Assembly (NCBI RefSeq): GCF_900112065.1
Contig: NZ_FOKE01000003.1
Location: forward strand, 111,632-175,631
Reading direction: 5' to 3'
Length of the DNA: 64,000 bases
DNA from: Cohnella sp. OV330
GTDB taxonomy: Bacteria; Bacillota; Bacilli; Paenibacillales; Paenibacillaceae
Below the pieces are notes generated by a model, which saw only the letters and a program-made list of their open reading frames with translations, did no database searches and was not told the origin of the DNA. Of the stretch, positions 52,175-61,919 are shown one piece after another. The stretch's first letter is position 1. The number at the start of each line of letters is the position of its first letter. Made by a program: the position numbers and the translations under genes.

Positions 52175-53011
52175 ATGAGCGGCGTCGCCTCTGCCAAGCG
52201 TAGAAGCAATATCGTCATTCACTTGATTCTCATCGCGGGAGCCGTCATCATGGTGCTTCCGTTCCTCTGGATGGTTCTCACGTCGCTCAAGACGACGACC
52301 GAGGCGACCCAGATTCCGATTCGACTGTTCCCTGCTGAGCCCAGCCTTCGCGGCTATAAGGATGCGCTCGCGCAGTCCCCTTTTCTGCACTACTACGCGA
52401 ACACGCTGATGTCGGCGTTCATGAAGACGCTGTTTCCCGTCATTTTCAGCGCCATGGCGGCGTTCGCGTTCGCGCGCATTCGCTTTCCTGGCAGCGCCCT
52501 GTGCTTCTTCCTGATCATCTCGGTCATGATGGTGCCGAACCCGGTCTTTTACACGCCGCAATACATGATGATGAGCAAGCTCGGACTCGTCAACACGGTG
52601 ACCGCGCTCTGGATCGCCTCGCTCGTCAGTCCGTTCGCGACCTTCTTGCTGCGGCAATTTTTCCTCGGCATCTCCAAGGAGCTGGAGGAGGCGGCAGTGC
52701 TCGACGGCTGCAATCCGTTCCAGATCTTCCGCCACATCATGCTGCCGCTTGTGAAGTCGGCGCTCGTCGCGATCGTCATCATCCAGCTGCTCTGGTCCTG
52801 GAACGACCTGCAATGGCCGCTCATCATCAACAGCTCGCCCGAGAAGCTGACGCTGTCGGCAGGACTTGCGACGCTCGTCTCCATGTTCGGCACGGACTAT
52901 CCGGTGCTCACGGCCGGCGCGTTCATGGCCGTCATTCCGATGCTCGTGCTGTTTTTTATCTTCCAACGGCGGTTTATCGAAGGCGTTGCGTTTAGCGCCA
53001 GCAAGGGCTAA
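52175..53011 (+). CDS. ABC sugar importer permease (MalG/UgpE type)
   Basis: 278 residues, ATG with GAGGAGG upstream, 12 bp after the previous stop. Six membrane helices and the EAA loop ISKELEEAAVLDGCNPFQIFRHIMLPL. The C-terminal QRRFIEGVAFSASKG is the usual MalG-type end. It completes the importer. A long repeat array follows instead of an obvious terminator. Confidence 0.92.
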   Translation: MSGVASAKRRSNIVIHLILIAGAVIMVLPFLWMVLTSLKTTTEATQIPIRLFPAEPSLRGYKDALAQSPFLHYYANTLMSAFMKTLFPVIFSAMAAFAFARIRFPGSALCFFLIISVMMVPNPVFYTPQYMMMSKLGLVNTVTALWIASLVSPFATFLLRQFFLGISKELEEAAVLDGCNPFQIFRHIMLPLVKSALVAIVIIQLLWSWNDLQWPLIINSSPEKLTLSAGLATLVSMFGTDYPVLTAGAFMAVIPMLVLFFIFQRRFIEGVAFSASKG

Positions 53012-53100
53012 GGCGGCTTCGAACCTGGCATCCTGGCGGCGCCTGTGCGCTGCCGGGGAGTGTTGGTTTGTTAAGACCGCTGAAGTGCTTCCGCCCACTT

Positions 53101-53661
53101 AGCTGTAACCGCAAAAAGTGAGGTTGGAGCGGTGAAAGTAGCTGGCTTGGGAGCTGTAACCGCAAAAAGTGAGCTTGGAGCGGCGGGAGTACCTGGCTTG
53201 GGAGCTGTAAGCGCAAAAAGTGAGGTTGGAGCGTCAGAAGTAGCTGGCTTGGGAGCTGTAACCGCAAAAAATGCGGTTGGGGCGGCAGAAGTAGCTGGCT
53301 TGGGAGCTGTAACCGCAAAAAGTGAGCTTGGAGCGGCGGGAGTACCTGGCTTGGGAGCTGTAAGCGCAAAAAGTGAGGTTGGAGCGTCAGAAGTAGCTGG
53401 CTTGGGAGCTGTAACCGCAAAAAATGCGGTTGGGGCGGCAGAAGTAGCTGGCTTGGGAGCTGTAACCGCAAAAAGTGAGGTTGGAGCGGAGGAAGTAGCT
53501 GACTATGGAGCTGTAACCGCAAAAAATGCGGTTGGAGCGGCAGAAGTAGCTGGCTTGGGAGCTGTAACCGCAAAAAGTGAGCTTGGAGCGGCGGGAGTAC
53601 CTGGCTTGGGAGCTGTAAGCGCAAAAAGTGTTGTTAGAGCGCAGAGGCGCGGCTGTAAGCG
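53101..53661. repeat. Tandem array, eleven 51-bp units, with a 153-bp internal duplication
   Basis: AGCTGTAA recurs at 53101, 53152, 53203, 53254, 53305, 53356, 53407, 53458, 53509, 53560 and 53611, always 51 bp apart. Units 2-3-4 and 5-6-7 are identical over 153 bp, and unit 10 equals units 2 and 5, which points to recent block duplication. Each unit keeps a degenerate dyad, GCTGTAAC ... GTTGGAGC. Because 51 is a multiple of three, long open frames run on both strands, but they lack ribosome binding sites and are treated as non-coding. Confidence 0.92.
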
Positions 53662-53857
53662 AGGAAAACGCGGTTGCAGCGCGGTGTGAACGTGCGAAGG
53701 CAACTGCAACCGAGAAATGTGCTGTTACAGCGCAGAGGTTCGGCTGCAAGTGCAAAAAGAGCGGCTGCAACGCGGCGCGGACGTGCGTAGGCAGCTGTAA
53801 GCGCAAAAAGCGAGCTTACAGCGGCAGAAGGCCCGCAGCTTCAAGCGGGCATTTTCA
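53662..53857. repeat. Degenerate extension of the 51-bp array plus a hairpin
   Basis: Further diverged copies are visible near 53704 and 53742. A perfect version of the dyad lies near 53795-53821 (GCTGTAAGC ... GCTTACAGC). GCCCGC/GCGGGC (about 53831-53850) followed by ATTTTC could end transcription from the permease operon. Confidence 0.6.
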
Positions 53858-53867
53858 AATCGCCTTT

Positions 53868-53881
53868 TGATAGCGCTAACA
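53868..53881. promoter_or_regulatory. Candidate cre (CcpA) site before the DUF4832-SLH gene
   Basis: TGATAGCGCTAACA matches the cre consensus TGWAANCGNTNWCA at 13 of 14 positions, 29 bp before the ATG. Confidence 0.5.
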
Positions 53882-53910
53882 TTGGAAAAAATCGAACGAG
53901 GAGGATTCCG

Positions 53911-56900
53911 ATGAATCCATTGTCTGCCCAGCAGATTCGAAAATCGTCATTCAGCGTTTTTCTCGCGATGTGTTTGCTCTTGAGCACCGTGCTGGCGAAT
54001 ACCGCGCCAAACAGAGCCAATGCCGCGAGCCCGGACCCGACGCGCGTGCCGGTCAATCCCTATCCGAGTCCGGTGGCGGACAGCGCGCTGGCCAGGCACG
54101 ATCTGACCGCCGCGTCCAGTCCGCTGGACAATCCGCTCAAGGGCTTCGCCCCTTTTTATCCGTGGGACAACGAGACGTCGCTTCCCCACAGCCTGGAGTG
54201 GTTTTACGTACCGCTCAAGGCGGTCATGAACGGCCCGAATTCATTCACGTTCGACTCGGGGATCGAACCGCAGCTGAATGCCATTGCCGCAAGAGGCAAT
54301 CAGGCGGTGCTTCGCGTCTATCTCGAATATCCCGGCGAAGCAGACGCGATCCCGCAGTTCATGCACGACGACGGTATTGCAATTCGTCACAACGATGCCT
54401 TCAATCAGGACGAACCCGACTACGACGACCCGCGCATGGTCGCGTATTTGACCAACTTCATTCAAGCGTTCGGCGCCAGATACGACGGCGATCCGCGCAT
54501 CGGCTTTATTCATATGGGCCTGGTCGGTCTGTGGGGCGAGTGGCATACCTGGCCGTACGACACGGATACGAGCAGCGACAACTATCCGGATCACATGCCG
54601 AATGCTGACACGATCAACGCCATTTTTAGCGCCTACGACACGGCCTTTAATCACACTAAATTAGAGGTCCGCAATCCCGGCCTGCCCAATGCGGGCGATT
54701 ACGACATCGGCTATCATGACGACTCGTTCGGCTTCAAGGAAGGGGATCCGCTGCAGAGCGTGACCCAGCCTGAAAGCATGGGCGGCGCCTACTATTCGTT
54801 CATGACGCAGATGCTGGATGCCGGCTCGGAGAACAAATGGATCACGGAATCGATCGGCGGCGAGGTCCGTCCGGAGATTCAGGAGCGCTTCTTCAGCGGC
54901 GGCGACGACGTCGACGATGCGATCGACGATATCGAGCTCACGCATGCGACGTGGATGATCAATCATAAGGGCATCGGCAGCTACAGCGCGAACGATGCCG
55001 CGGTGGCTGCGGGCATCCGCAAGATGGGCTACGATCTGAACGTGAAAAGCGCTTATTACAACGACGTGCCGCAGGGAGATCCGCTGAAGGTCGGCGTGAC
55101 CATTCAGAATAACGGCGTTGCGCCGTTCTCTTACGCCTGGAAGGTACAGCTGGGCGTGAAAAACGCGTCCGGGAAGCTGGTCAAGCAATGGGACACGTCA
55201 TGGGATATCACGAAGGTTCAGCCTGCGCAGATCCGAACGTACCCGGAATGGAATGTAGATGGCAATCCAAAATACGTGCCGTTCGGCGAGCCGTATTACT
55301 TTGATACGACCATATCCGATCCGGCCTTAAGCGACGGCTATTATTACTTGGTCATGAAAGTCGTCAATCCGCTCGAGGCGATTAGCACGAAAGCGAAAAA
55401 GGTCGGATTCGCGAACACGGATCAGGACAAGGAGGGCTGGCTCAATCTCGGTACGGTGCTGATGGGAGACTGCGCGTCGCCATGCTCGCCGCCGCCGACA
55501 ACGCCGCCGCCTCCGCCGACGAAGCTGCTCGTCGATAATTACGACGGCACGCCCGCCTGGTCGGTAAGCACGCAGAACGATCTGAATCAATGGACCGGCT
55601 CGAGCAACTTCGCGAACGGGGGCGGCGCGGGCGTCGTCGAAGACGGCTCACTCGTCCTGCAGTATCAGAACATGTCGCGGTTAGAGACGAATATCGGCCG
55701 CAATCTGGCCGCTATGGGCAAGCTGGTCATTCGGGCGAAAGGCGCCATCGGCGGCGAAGAAAGCCAGGTCAACGTCACGATCGGCGGCGTCACGAAAACG
55801 CTCGGTCAATTCAGCGGCGATACATTAACGACAAGCTATAAGGATCTCGTAATCGATCTGCCCGCGAACGGCGTGGATCTGTCGCAGACGATCTGGAGCA
55901 TCGCCCTCGCGCAAGCGACCTGGAATACGACGGGCACGATCTATATCGATGAGATTTACTTTACGGACAAATACGAATCGGATACGGAGACGGGCGGCGG
56001 CAACGGTCCGGGCACTGCCGCACCGGGGCTGATCGAAGACTTCGAGTCCTATGCGAACGATGAAGCCATCGGGCAAGCATGGACCGAAGCCTGGTCCGAC
56101 AAGCCTGGCTCGGTGACGAGAGCGCTCGGCGATGCGAGCGGGAGCAAGGGCCTCCAGTTGTCCGTGGCCACCGCGGATTCGGAATGGGCGAATATCATCC
56201 ACGCGATTCCTGCAGACAAGCGGGATTGGTCCCGGTATGACGGTCTAAGCTTCTGGGTGAACAACACGACGAGCGACAACAAGAATTTCAGCTTAAACGT
56301 CGCGCTCGAGACGCCTGTTGCGAACGGAGAGTTCGGGTTAAAAGACGGCGGATCGGCCCTGACGCTCGCCGCCGACGGAAGCTGGCGCACAGCGGCGTTT
56401 AACGGAGCCTCGCTGAACGTTCCTGCGGGATTCAGCGGCGTCGTCAGAATCCCTTGGGATCAATTCGTTCAAGCCGCCTGGCAGTGCGACGGCGATCAGG
56501 CCGCATGCGCGGCCGCACTGGACCCGAGCGAGATCGACGGCCTTCAGTTCGGCTTCCCGCCCAAGGGTTACATCTACAATGTCGTCACGATCGACGACAT
56601 TGCGCTCTATCGTGCAGATCGCAGCCTGGACAGCTTCGATACTTATGCGGACGATGCCGCGCTGCAGAACGTCTGGAAGATCGATTGGGAGGACGGGGAT
56701 CCATCCGTGCTTCGGACGCTCGACAAGGCGAACGTGGCGAACGGCACGCAGGCGATGAAGTTCTCGGTGTCCCCGACGCCCGGCAAGTCTGCATCCAATT
56801 GGGTCAATATCAAACGCGCGGCGTTTACCGGGACGGATACGGATTGGACCGACTTCGACGGTCTCGCCTTCTGGGTGAACAATACGTCGCCGAGCGGCAA

Positions 56901-59900
56901 AAGCATGGATCTCAACGTAGCGCTCGTCACCGACGCGTCCAAAGGCGAGTTTTCCTTAAAAGCCGGCGGCGCCGTCAAGTTCTATAACGCTGCGGACGGC
57001 TGGAAGACGACCACCCTCGGCGGAGGTTCGCTGTCGATCGCCGCGGGCTACAAGGGCATGGTCCGCATTCCTTGGGGCGCCTTTTCCCAATCGTCCTGGC
57101 AGGGCTGCGGCGCTTGCGACGCCGCATTCGACCGAAGCAAGGTGCTGCAAATTCAATTTGGCTTCGGCCCGAGCAGCCAATCGGACAATGTGCTCACGAT
57201 CGACGCGCTTGGACTGTATGCGTTAGCGGGCAGAACGAGCGGCAACGGCGGCGGTCCTTCCGGACCGGAGCCTGTCGACCACCCGAGCGCGCCGGCATGG
57301 GCGACGGCAGAGGGGACGCATGCGCTCACGTACAGGCAGGCGCCTATAGATAATCCGCTTAAGGGCTTCCTTCCTTTCTACGATGCGTCCGAGGAATCGT
57401 ACTTCACGGCTGGCGACGATTGGAGAGACCGTCCGACCCAGCTGCCGTACAGCATGGAGTTTTTCTACCTCCCGCTGAGCAAGCTGATGAACAATCTGAA
57501 CGACTTCGATTGGACGGAACTCGACAAACGGCTGGAAGCCGTGGCCGCCAGAGGCAATCAGGCCGTGTTCAGAGTGTATCTGGACTATCCGAACAAGCCT
57601 TCCGGCATCCCGCAATTTCTGATCGACGAAGGGTTGAAAACTTTTGCCTATGAAGGTTACGACAATGGCAAGGATGCCACGAGCTTAGCGCCCGATTACA
57701 ACGACGAACGCTTGATGGGCGCTTTGGACAATTTCATCGGCGCGCTTGGCGCGCGCTATGACGGCGATCAGCGGATCGGATTCATCATGATCGGCCTGAT
57801 CGGCTTCTGGGGGGAATGGCATACGTACCCGTATGACGGGAATTTAAAGTCGCCGAACCTCATGCCGACCGACGCCAACCTGAAGCGCGTGCTGACCGAT
57901 ATGGATAACGCGTTCGACAGCACCCAGCTTGTGCTGCGGTATCCGATGGACAACAGCACGCTGAAAACGACGAATTTCGATGTCGGCTATCACGATGATT
58001 CGTTCGCGTTCCAGACGCTCCCGCCAAGCCTGGGCGGACAAAGCTGGCACTTCTGGGGCCGCATCAAGGACGCGTCGGCCACGGAATTCTGGAAGACGAA
58101 CGGCATGGGCGGGGAGATGCGGCCCGAGATTCAGGTGAAGATGTGGAACAACGATCCGCCGCGCTACAATGAGCCGTCGACGCCGATCGAAGGCGCGCAG
58201 GGCGAGGATTATTACACCAGCTTGAATCTGACGCACGCTTCCTGGCTGATCGCGCAGGGCATCTTCCAGACGCCGCTGGCCCCGGAGGCGTTGGCAAGAG
58301 CGACGGAAGGCTCGCGCAAAATGGGATACGAGTACTACGCGCCCACAGCGTATCTGGATGCGGCGGGCGGGAACCTCAAGGTCGGCGTAGAGTTGGAGAA
58401 TAAAGGCGTGGCGCCCTTCTACTATAATTGGAAGGTAGAGCTCGCCGCCCAAACGGAAAACGGCATCGTGAAGATCTGGGAGCCGGGCTGGAATCTGAAA
58501 AACATCCTGCCGAATACGAACGGATTCGACGGCAACAAGCTGTTCGAGTCGACGAGCAATCAGGCGCTGAGCGACGGAAGCTATCAAATTCTGATGCGCT
58601 ACGTGAACCCGCTCGAGCAGGTCAATGCGGACGCCAAGCCGTTCCATTTTGCGAATGCCGAGCAAAGTGATGGCGGATGGCTGAATCTGGGCAGCGTCGT
58701 CGTATCCGGCAGCGCGGCCGAGGCGCCGGTGAGAGTGACGGGCATCACCTCCGACACCGCAGAACAACTGAAATTGGCGCCAGGCAATAGCAAGCAGATC
58801 AGTGTCGCTGCTGCGCCCGCAGAAGCAAGCAATACGAGGGTCGTATGGTCGGCGGCGGATCCGGCAGTGGCCTATGTTTCTGACGCAGGCTTGGTGAAGG
58901 CTGTCGGCGTTGGCCAGACTGTGATAACGGCCAAGACGTCGGACGGCAACTTCGCAAAGCAGTTCCAGGTTACCGTGTCTTCCGAGTCCGAGCCGGAGAC
59001 CAATCCGCCTTCCGGCGGCACGAACGTAACGCCTGCGACACCGGCGCCGGAGCAGACGAAGGATGGCGTCAAGCTGGGGCAGGACGCAGTGAAGTCGGTT
59101 CAAACCAAGAATGCGGACGGCGTCGCCGAAACGACGGCAACGATCGATGCGAAGCGGCTCAAAGAGGCCTTCGACGCGCTCACGAAACAAGCGTCAGCGA
59201 CCTTAAACGCGGTCACGATCGACGTGAAAAACGACGGCGGCAGCGTGAAGGTAAATGTCCCGTCGTCGGTGCTTGTCTATGCCGCGAGCAATCTGCCGGG
59301 CGCGACCATCCTTGTACAGACGGATCTCGGAAGCTACAAGGTGCCTGTCTCCGTTTTGGGATTGGCTTCGATGGCCGAAAAGCTGGGTACGAGCGCTGAT
59401 GGAATGACCATCCGAATCGAAATCAACGAAGTGGCAGGCACGACAGCGGAGCAATTGTCCGCAGAGGCAGCCAAGGATGGCCTGACCTTGCTCGCCCCTG
59501 CGCTGGAATACAACATTATTGCGGAAGCAAACGGAAAATCCGTCGAGATCGCCGACTTTGGCAACACTTACGTCGAGCGAACGATCATCCTGTCCGGAAC
59601 GGCGGACCCATCGAAAACGACAGCGCTGCTGTACGATCCGGCTGCAGGGAACTTCCGTTTTGCGCCGGCCGTCTTCCAGGCCAGCGGCGACCGCACGGAA
59701 GCCGTGATCAAACGGAACGGGAACAGCATCTACACGGTGGCGTCCAGCAGCAAGACGTTCGCCGATCTGAACGGCCACTGGGCCAAGGCGGACATCGAAA
59801 TGCTGGCATCGAAGCTTATCATCAATGGCGTCACGCCAAGCAGCTTCTCGCCGAACAGTCCGATCACGCGTGCGGCGTTCGCGGCCCTGCTCGTTCGTTC

Positions 59901-60318
59901 GCTCGGATTAAATTCGCCGGCTGCGGCAGTTTCGTTCAGCGACGTCGCCGAAGCGGACTGGTATCACGATGCGGTCGAACAAGCGGTGAAGGCGGGTATC
60001 ATCGAGGGGTATCAAGACGGTACCTTTAAACCGAACGACCGGATCACCCGCGAACAAATGGCGGTCATGCTGTCCAGAGCGCTGAAGTACGTGGGCCAAT
60101 CCGCGCCGGCGGGAGATGCCCAGGAGACGATTCTTGAGCAGTACGCGGACAAGGGAACGATCGGCGCTTGGGCCAAACCGGCCGTCGCTCAGCTGCTTGC
60201 GTCCGATATTATCGAAGGAAGATCGGCAACGACGATCGATCCCGGCGCGAGCGCAAGCAGAGCCGAAGCGGTCGTCATGCTCAAACGGTTTTTGCAGCTC
60301 GTTCAATTTATGAACTGA
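53911..60318 (+). CDS. SLH-anchored surface protein with two DUF4874/DUF4832 modules
   Basis: 2135 residues; AGGAGG 6 nt before the ATG and a signal peptide ending near RANAA. Module A is at residues ~60-510: NPLKGFAPFYPW, an RVYLEYPG strand, GLWGEWHTWPYD near 207, YDIGYHDDSFGF near 265. Module B, at ~1135-1600, repeats the same landmarks (NPLKGFLPFYD, GFWGEWHTYPYDG, FDVGYHDDSFAF). These are DUF4874 plus DUF4832, TIM-barrel proteins related to glycoside hydrolases but without a defined substrate. Between them lie a Pro-rich hinge and three carbohydrate-binding-like sandwiches (~539-690, 707-890, 905-1105). A Big_2 Ig domain (~1607-1690) and three SLH domains (from ~1949, 2009, 2077) follow. 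It is likely a wall-bound enzyme or binder for an extracellular glycan. Confidence 0.88.
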   Translation: MNPLSAQQIRKSSFSVFLAMCLLLSTVLANTAPNRANAASPDPTRVPVNPYPSPVADSALARHDLTAASSPLDNPLKGFAPFYPWDNETSLPHSLEWFYVPLKAVMNGPNSFTFDSGIEPQLNAIAARGNQAVLRVYLEYPGEADAIPQFMHDDGIAIRHNDAFNQDEPDYDDPRMVAYLTNFIQAFGARYDGDPRIGFIHMGLVGLWGEWHTWPYDTDTSSDNYPDHMPNADTINAIFSAYDTAFNHTKLEVRNPGLPNAGDYDIGYHDDSFGFKEGDPLQSVTQPESMGGAYYSFMTQMLDAGSENKWITESIGGEVRPEIQERFFSGGDDVDDAIDDIELTHATWMINHKGIGSYSANDAAVAAGIRKMGYDLNVKSAYYNDVPQGDPLKVGVTIQNNGVAPFSYAWKVQLGVKNASGKLVKQWDTSWDITKVQPAQIRTYPEWNVDGNPKYVPFGEPYYFDTTISDPALSDGYYYLVMKVVNPLEAISTKAKKVGFANTDQDKEGWLNLGTVLMGDCASPCSPPPTTPPPPPTKLLVDNYDGTPAWSVSTQNDLNQWTGSSNFANGGGAGVVEDGSLVLQYQNMSRLETNIGRNLAAMGKLVIRAKGAIGGEESQVNVTIGGVTKTLGQFSGDTLTTSYKDLVIDLPANGVDLSQTIWSIALAQATWNTTGTIYIDEIYFTDKYESDTETGGGNGPGTAAPGLIEDFESYANDEAIGQAWTEAWSDKPGSVTRALGDASGSKGLQLSVATADSEWANIIHAIPADKRDWSRYDGLSFWVNNTTSDNKNFSLNVALETPVANGEFGLKDGGSALTLAADGSWRTAAFNGASLNVPAGFSGVVRIPWDQFVQAAWQCDGDQAACAAALDPSEIDGLQFGFPPKGYIYNVVTIDDIALYRADRSLDSFDTYADDAALQNVWKIDWEDGDPSVLRTLDKANVANGTQAMKFSVSPTPGKSASNWVNIKRAAFTGTDTDWTDFDGLAFWVNNTSPSGKSMDLNVALVTDASKGEFSLKAGGAVKFYNAADGWKTTTLGGGSLSIAAGYKGMVRIPWGAFSQSSWQGCGACDAAFDRSKVLQIQFGFGPSSQSDNVLTIDALGLYALAGRTSGNGGGPSGPEPVDHPSAPAWATAEGTHALTYRQAPIDNPLKGFLPFYDASEESYFTAGDDWRDRPTQLPYSMEFFYLPLSKLMNNLNDFDWTELDKRLEAVAARGNQAVFRVYLDYPNKPSGIPQFLIDEGLKTFAYEGYDNGKDATSLAPDYNDERLMGALDNFIGALGARYDGDQRIGFIMIGLIGFWGEWHTYPYDGNLKSPNLMPTDANLKRVLTDMDNAFDSTQLVLRYPMDNSTLKTTNFDVGYHDDSFAFQTLPPSLGGQSWHFWGRIKDASATEFWKTNGMGGEMRPEIQVKMWNNDPPRYNEPSTPIEGAQGEDYYTSLNLTHASWLIAQGIFQTPLAPEALARATEGSRKMGYEYYAPTAYLDAAGGNLKVGVELENKGVAPFYYNWKVELAAQTENGIVKIWEPGWNLKNILPNTNGFDGNKLFESTSNQALSDGSYQILMRYVNPLEQVNADAKPFHFANAEQSDGGWLNLGSVVVSGSAAEAPVRVTGITSDTAEQLKLAPGNSKQISVAAAPAEASNTRVVWSAADPAVAYVSDAGLVKAVGVGQTVITAKTSDGNFAKQFQVTVSSESEPETNPPSGGTNVTPATPAPEQTKDGVKLGQDAVKSVQTKNADGVAETTATIDAKRLKEAFDALTKQASATLNAVTIDVKNDGGSVKVNVPSSVLVYAASNLPGATILVQTDLGSYKVPVSVLGLASMAEKLGTSADGMTIRIEINEVAGTTAEQLSAEAAKDGLTLLAPALEYNIIAEANGKSVEIADFGNTYVERTIILSGTADPSKTTALLYDPAAGNFRFAPAVFQASGDRTEAVIKRNGNSIYTVASSSKTFADLNGHWAKADIEMLASKLIINGVTPSSFSPNSPITRAAFAALLVRSLGLNSPAAAVSFSDVAEADWYHDAVEQAVKAGIIEGYQDGTFKPNDRITREQMAVMLSRALKYVGQSAPAGDAQETILEQYADKGTIGAWAKPAVAQLLASDIIEGRSATTIDPGASASRAEAVVMLKRFLQLVQFMN

Positions 60319-60326
60319 ATGTTGGA

Positions 60327-60355
60327 GCCTCGGCAGGATTCTGCCGGGGCTTTAT
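60327..60355 (+). terminator. Rho-independent terminator
   Basis: GCCTCGGCAG pairs with CTGCCGGGGC around GATT and is followed by TTTAT. Confidence 0.75.
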
Positions 60356-60401
60356 ACAATTGAATGGTATCGACGTTCTTTTTCCGGGGGAGACAGCTTA
60401 G

Positions 60402-61919
60402 GTGAAAACAATCCATCGTATTTTTCTACTATGCGCGTTCATCGCGTGGGTCGCGGTTGCCTCGGCCTGCAAAGGCGCGCCGGAGCAGGGCGAATCCACA
60501 AGCGCGGATGTGCCGCAGCCCTATGTCACGCTCAGCATGATCATGCCGGGGGACGAATCGGCGCGCATGCGGGAGTTCGTCGACAACGAGCTGAACGCGC
60601 GCTTGAAGCAGGAGCTCAACATCAAGCTCGAATTGACGTATATCCCCTGGGCGGATTATCAATCCAAGGTAGAGCTGGCGCTTTCCACCGGCGAGAACTA
60701 CGACTTGTTCTGGTACGGCACGTCGTTCGTATCGGATTACAAGACGAAGGGCTACATCCAGCCGCTGGACGCGCTGCTTCAGACCTATGGACAAGATCTG
60801 ACGGCGAACATCCCGGCGGACAACTTCAAGCAGTACGAGATGGACGGCAGACTATGGGCGATTCCTTCGCAGGCGTTTACTTCCGCCGGCAAGTTCACAT
60901 CGGTGATGGTGCGGCAGGATCTGCTGGAGTCGGTCGGCATGAAGGACATCCGGACGATCGCCGATTTAGAAGCGTTTTATACGAAAATGCATGCGCGGGA
61001 TCCGAGCTACTACGGGTACTTGGAAAACGATCGCGGCCAGGACGTCCTGTGGCGGGAGCTGTCGGATCAGCCGCTCACCTTCCTCGACGAAAATCAGATG
61101 TTCGCCGTGAACGAGAATACGGGCGAGTTGGTCGATTACCTGGAATCCGATCTGTACAAAAAGGTTGCGCAGGTTCGCAAGCGTTGGGTGGACATCGGCG
61201 TCATCGACAAGCGCCTGGCCGGCAATAAGGCGGCCAACATCGATCAGGAAGACGCGGGCAAGCTGCTGTTCCGGGTGGGCGCGGTCTCCCGGGCGATGGA
61301 GAACCTGCAGACGGTGCAGAACGCGGATCCCAAAGCCAAGCTGAGAGAATATTACTTGGCCCCGGACAAGCCGAAGTACGTCGTGGCGCCGTCCAACGAG
61401 GCGTATATGATTCCGACCAAGGCCCTCCACCCGGAGCGCGCCATGCAGTTTATGAACTGGATTTTGCAGAGCAAGGAGCATTACAACTTCATCATCTATG
61501 GCGTAGAAGGCAAGGACTATCGCATCGAAAACGACAAAATCCAGCTGCTTACGAACGACCAGTTCATGTACGAGTGGATGTGGCGCAACAAAAATTACTT
61601 CATGCCGACGACCAGCGTGGACGACTCCGTCGTAGAGGATATGCTGCATAACGACGACAACGCGCGGATCTCCAACATTTTCGGCTTTCATTTTAACCAG
61701 GAACCGGTCAAAAAAGAGTACGCCAAAGTGCTCGCGGTCTATAACGAGAAGTTCCTGCCGATCAATCTGGGCATCGTCGGCTATGACCAAGCCTTTCCGA
61801 GCTCGATGCAAGCGCTGAAGAAGGCCGGCTACGAGAAAGTATGGGCAGAATTTAAGCGGCAGTATGCGGAGTTCCGGTCTGCGCAACCCTCCGGCTCGGA
61901 TCAGGAGGGATCGAAGTGA
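60402..61919 (+). CDS. Sugar-binding lipoprotein coupled to a sensor kinase
   Basis: 505 residues from a GTG with GGGGGAG about 10 nt upstream. Lipobox ASAC (Cys at about residue 23). The mature protein has the fold of large oligosaccharide-binding lipoproteins with the C-terminal part typical of DUF3502-containing members (YDQAFPSSMQALKKAGYEKVWAEFKRQY). No permease genes accompany it. Instead its stop overlaps the start of a YesM kinase by 4 bp (GTGA). It may therefore serve the kinase as a ligand-binding co-sensor rather than a transporter. Confidence 0.88.
   Translation: MKTIHRIFLLCAFIAWVAVASACKGAPEQGESTSADVPQPYVTLSMIMPGDESARMREFVDNELNARLKQELNIKLELTYIPWADYQSKVELALSTGENYDLFWYGTSFVSDYKTKGYIQPLDALLQTYGQDLTANIPADNFKQYEMDGRLWAIPSQAFTSAGKFTSVMVRQDLLESVGMKDIRTIADLEAFYTKMHARDPSYYGYLENDRGQDVLWRELSDQPLTFLDENQMFAVNENTGELVDYLESDLYKKVAQVRKRWVDIGVIDKRLAGNKAANIDQEDAGKLLFRVGAVSRAMENLQTVQNADPKAKLREYYLAPDKPKYVVAPSNEAYMIPTKALHPERAMQFMNWILQSKEHYNFIIYGVEGKDYRIENDKIQLLTNDQFMYEWMWRNKNYFMPTTSVDDSVVEDMLHNDDNARISNIFGFHFNQEPVKKEYAKVLAVYNEKFLPINLGIVGYDQAFPSSMQALKKAGYEKVWAEFKRQYAEFRSAQPSGSDQEGSK

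Noticed and set aside
51122..53098. Minus-strand frame of 658 codons across the permease genes
   Set aside because: Composition (Arg/His/Asp/Gln-rich) is typical of antisense to membrane-protein genes; the plus strand encodes well-recognised permeases.
53132..53689. Open frame encoding a 17-residue repeat protein (AGLGAVTAKSEVGA-type)
   Set aside because: It exists because the 51-bp unit is a multiple of three; the minus strand is equally open. There is no ribosome binding site, and the frame starts and ends inside the array.
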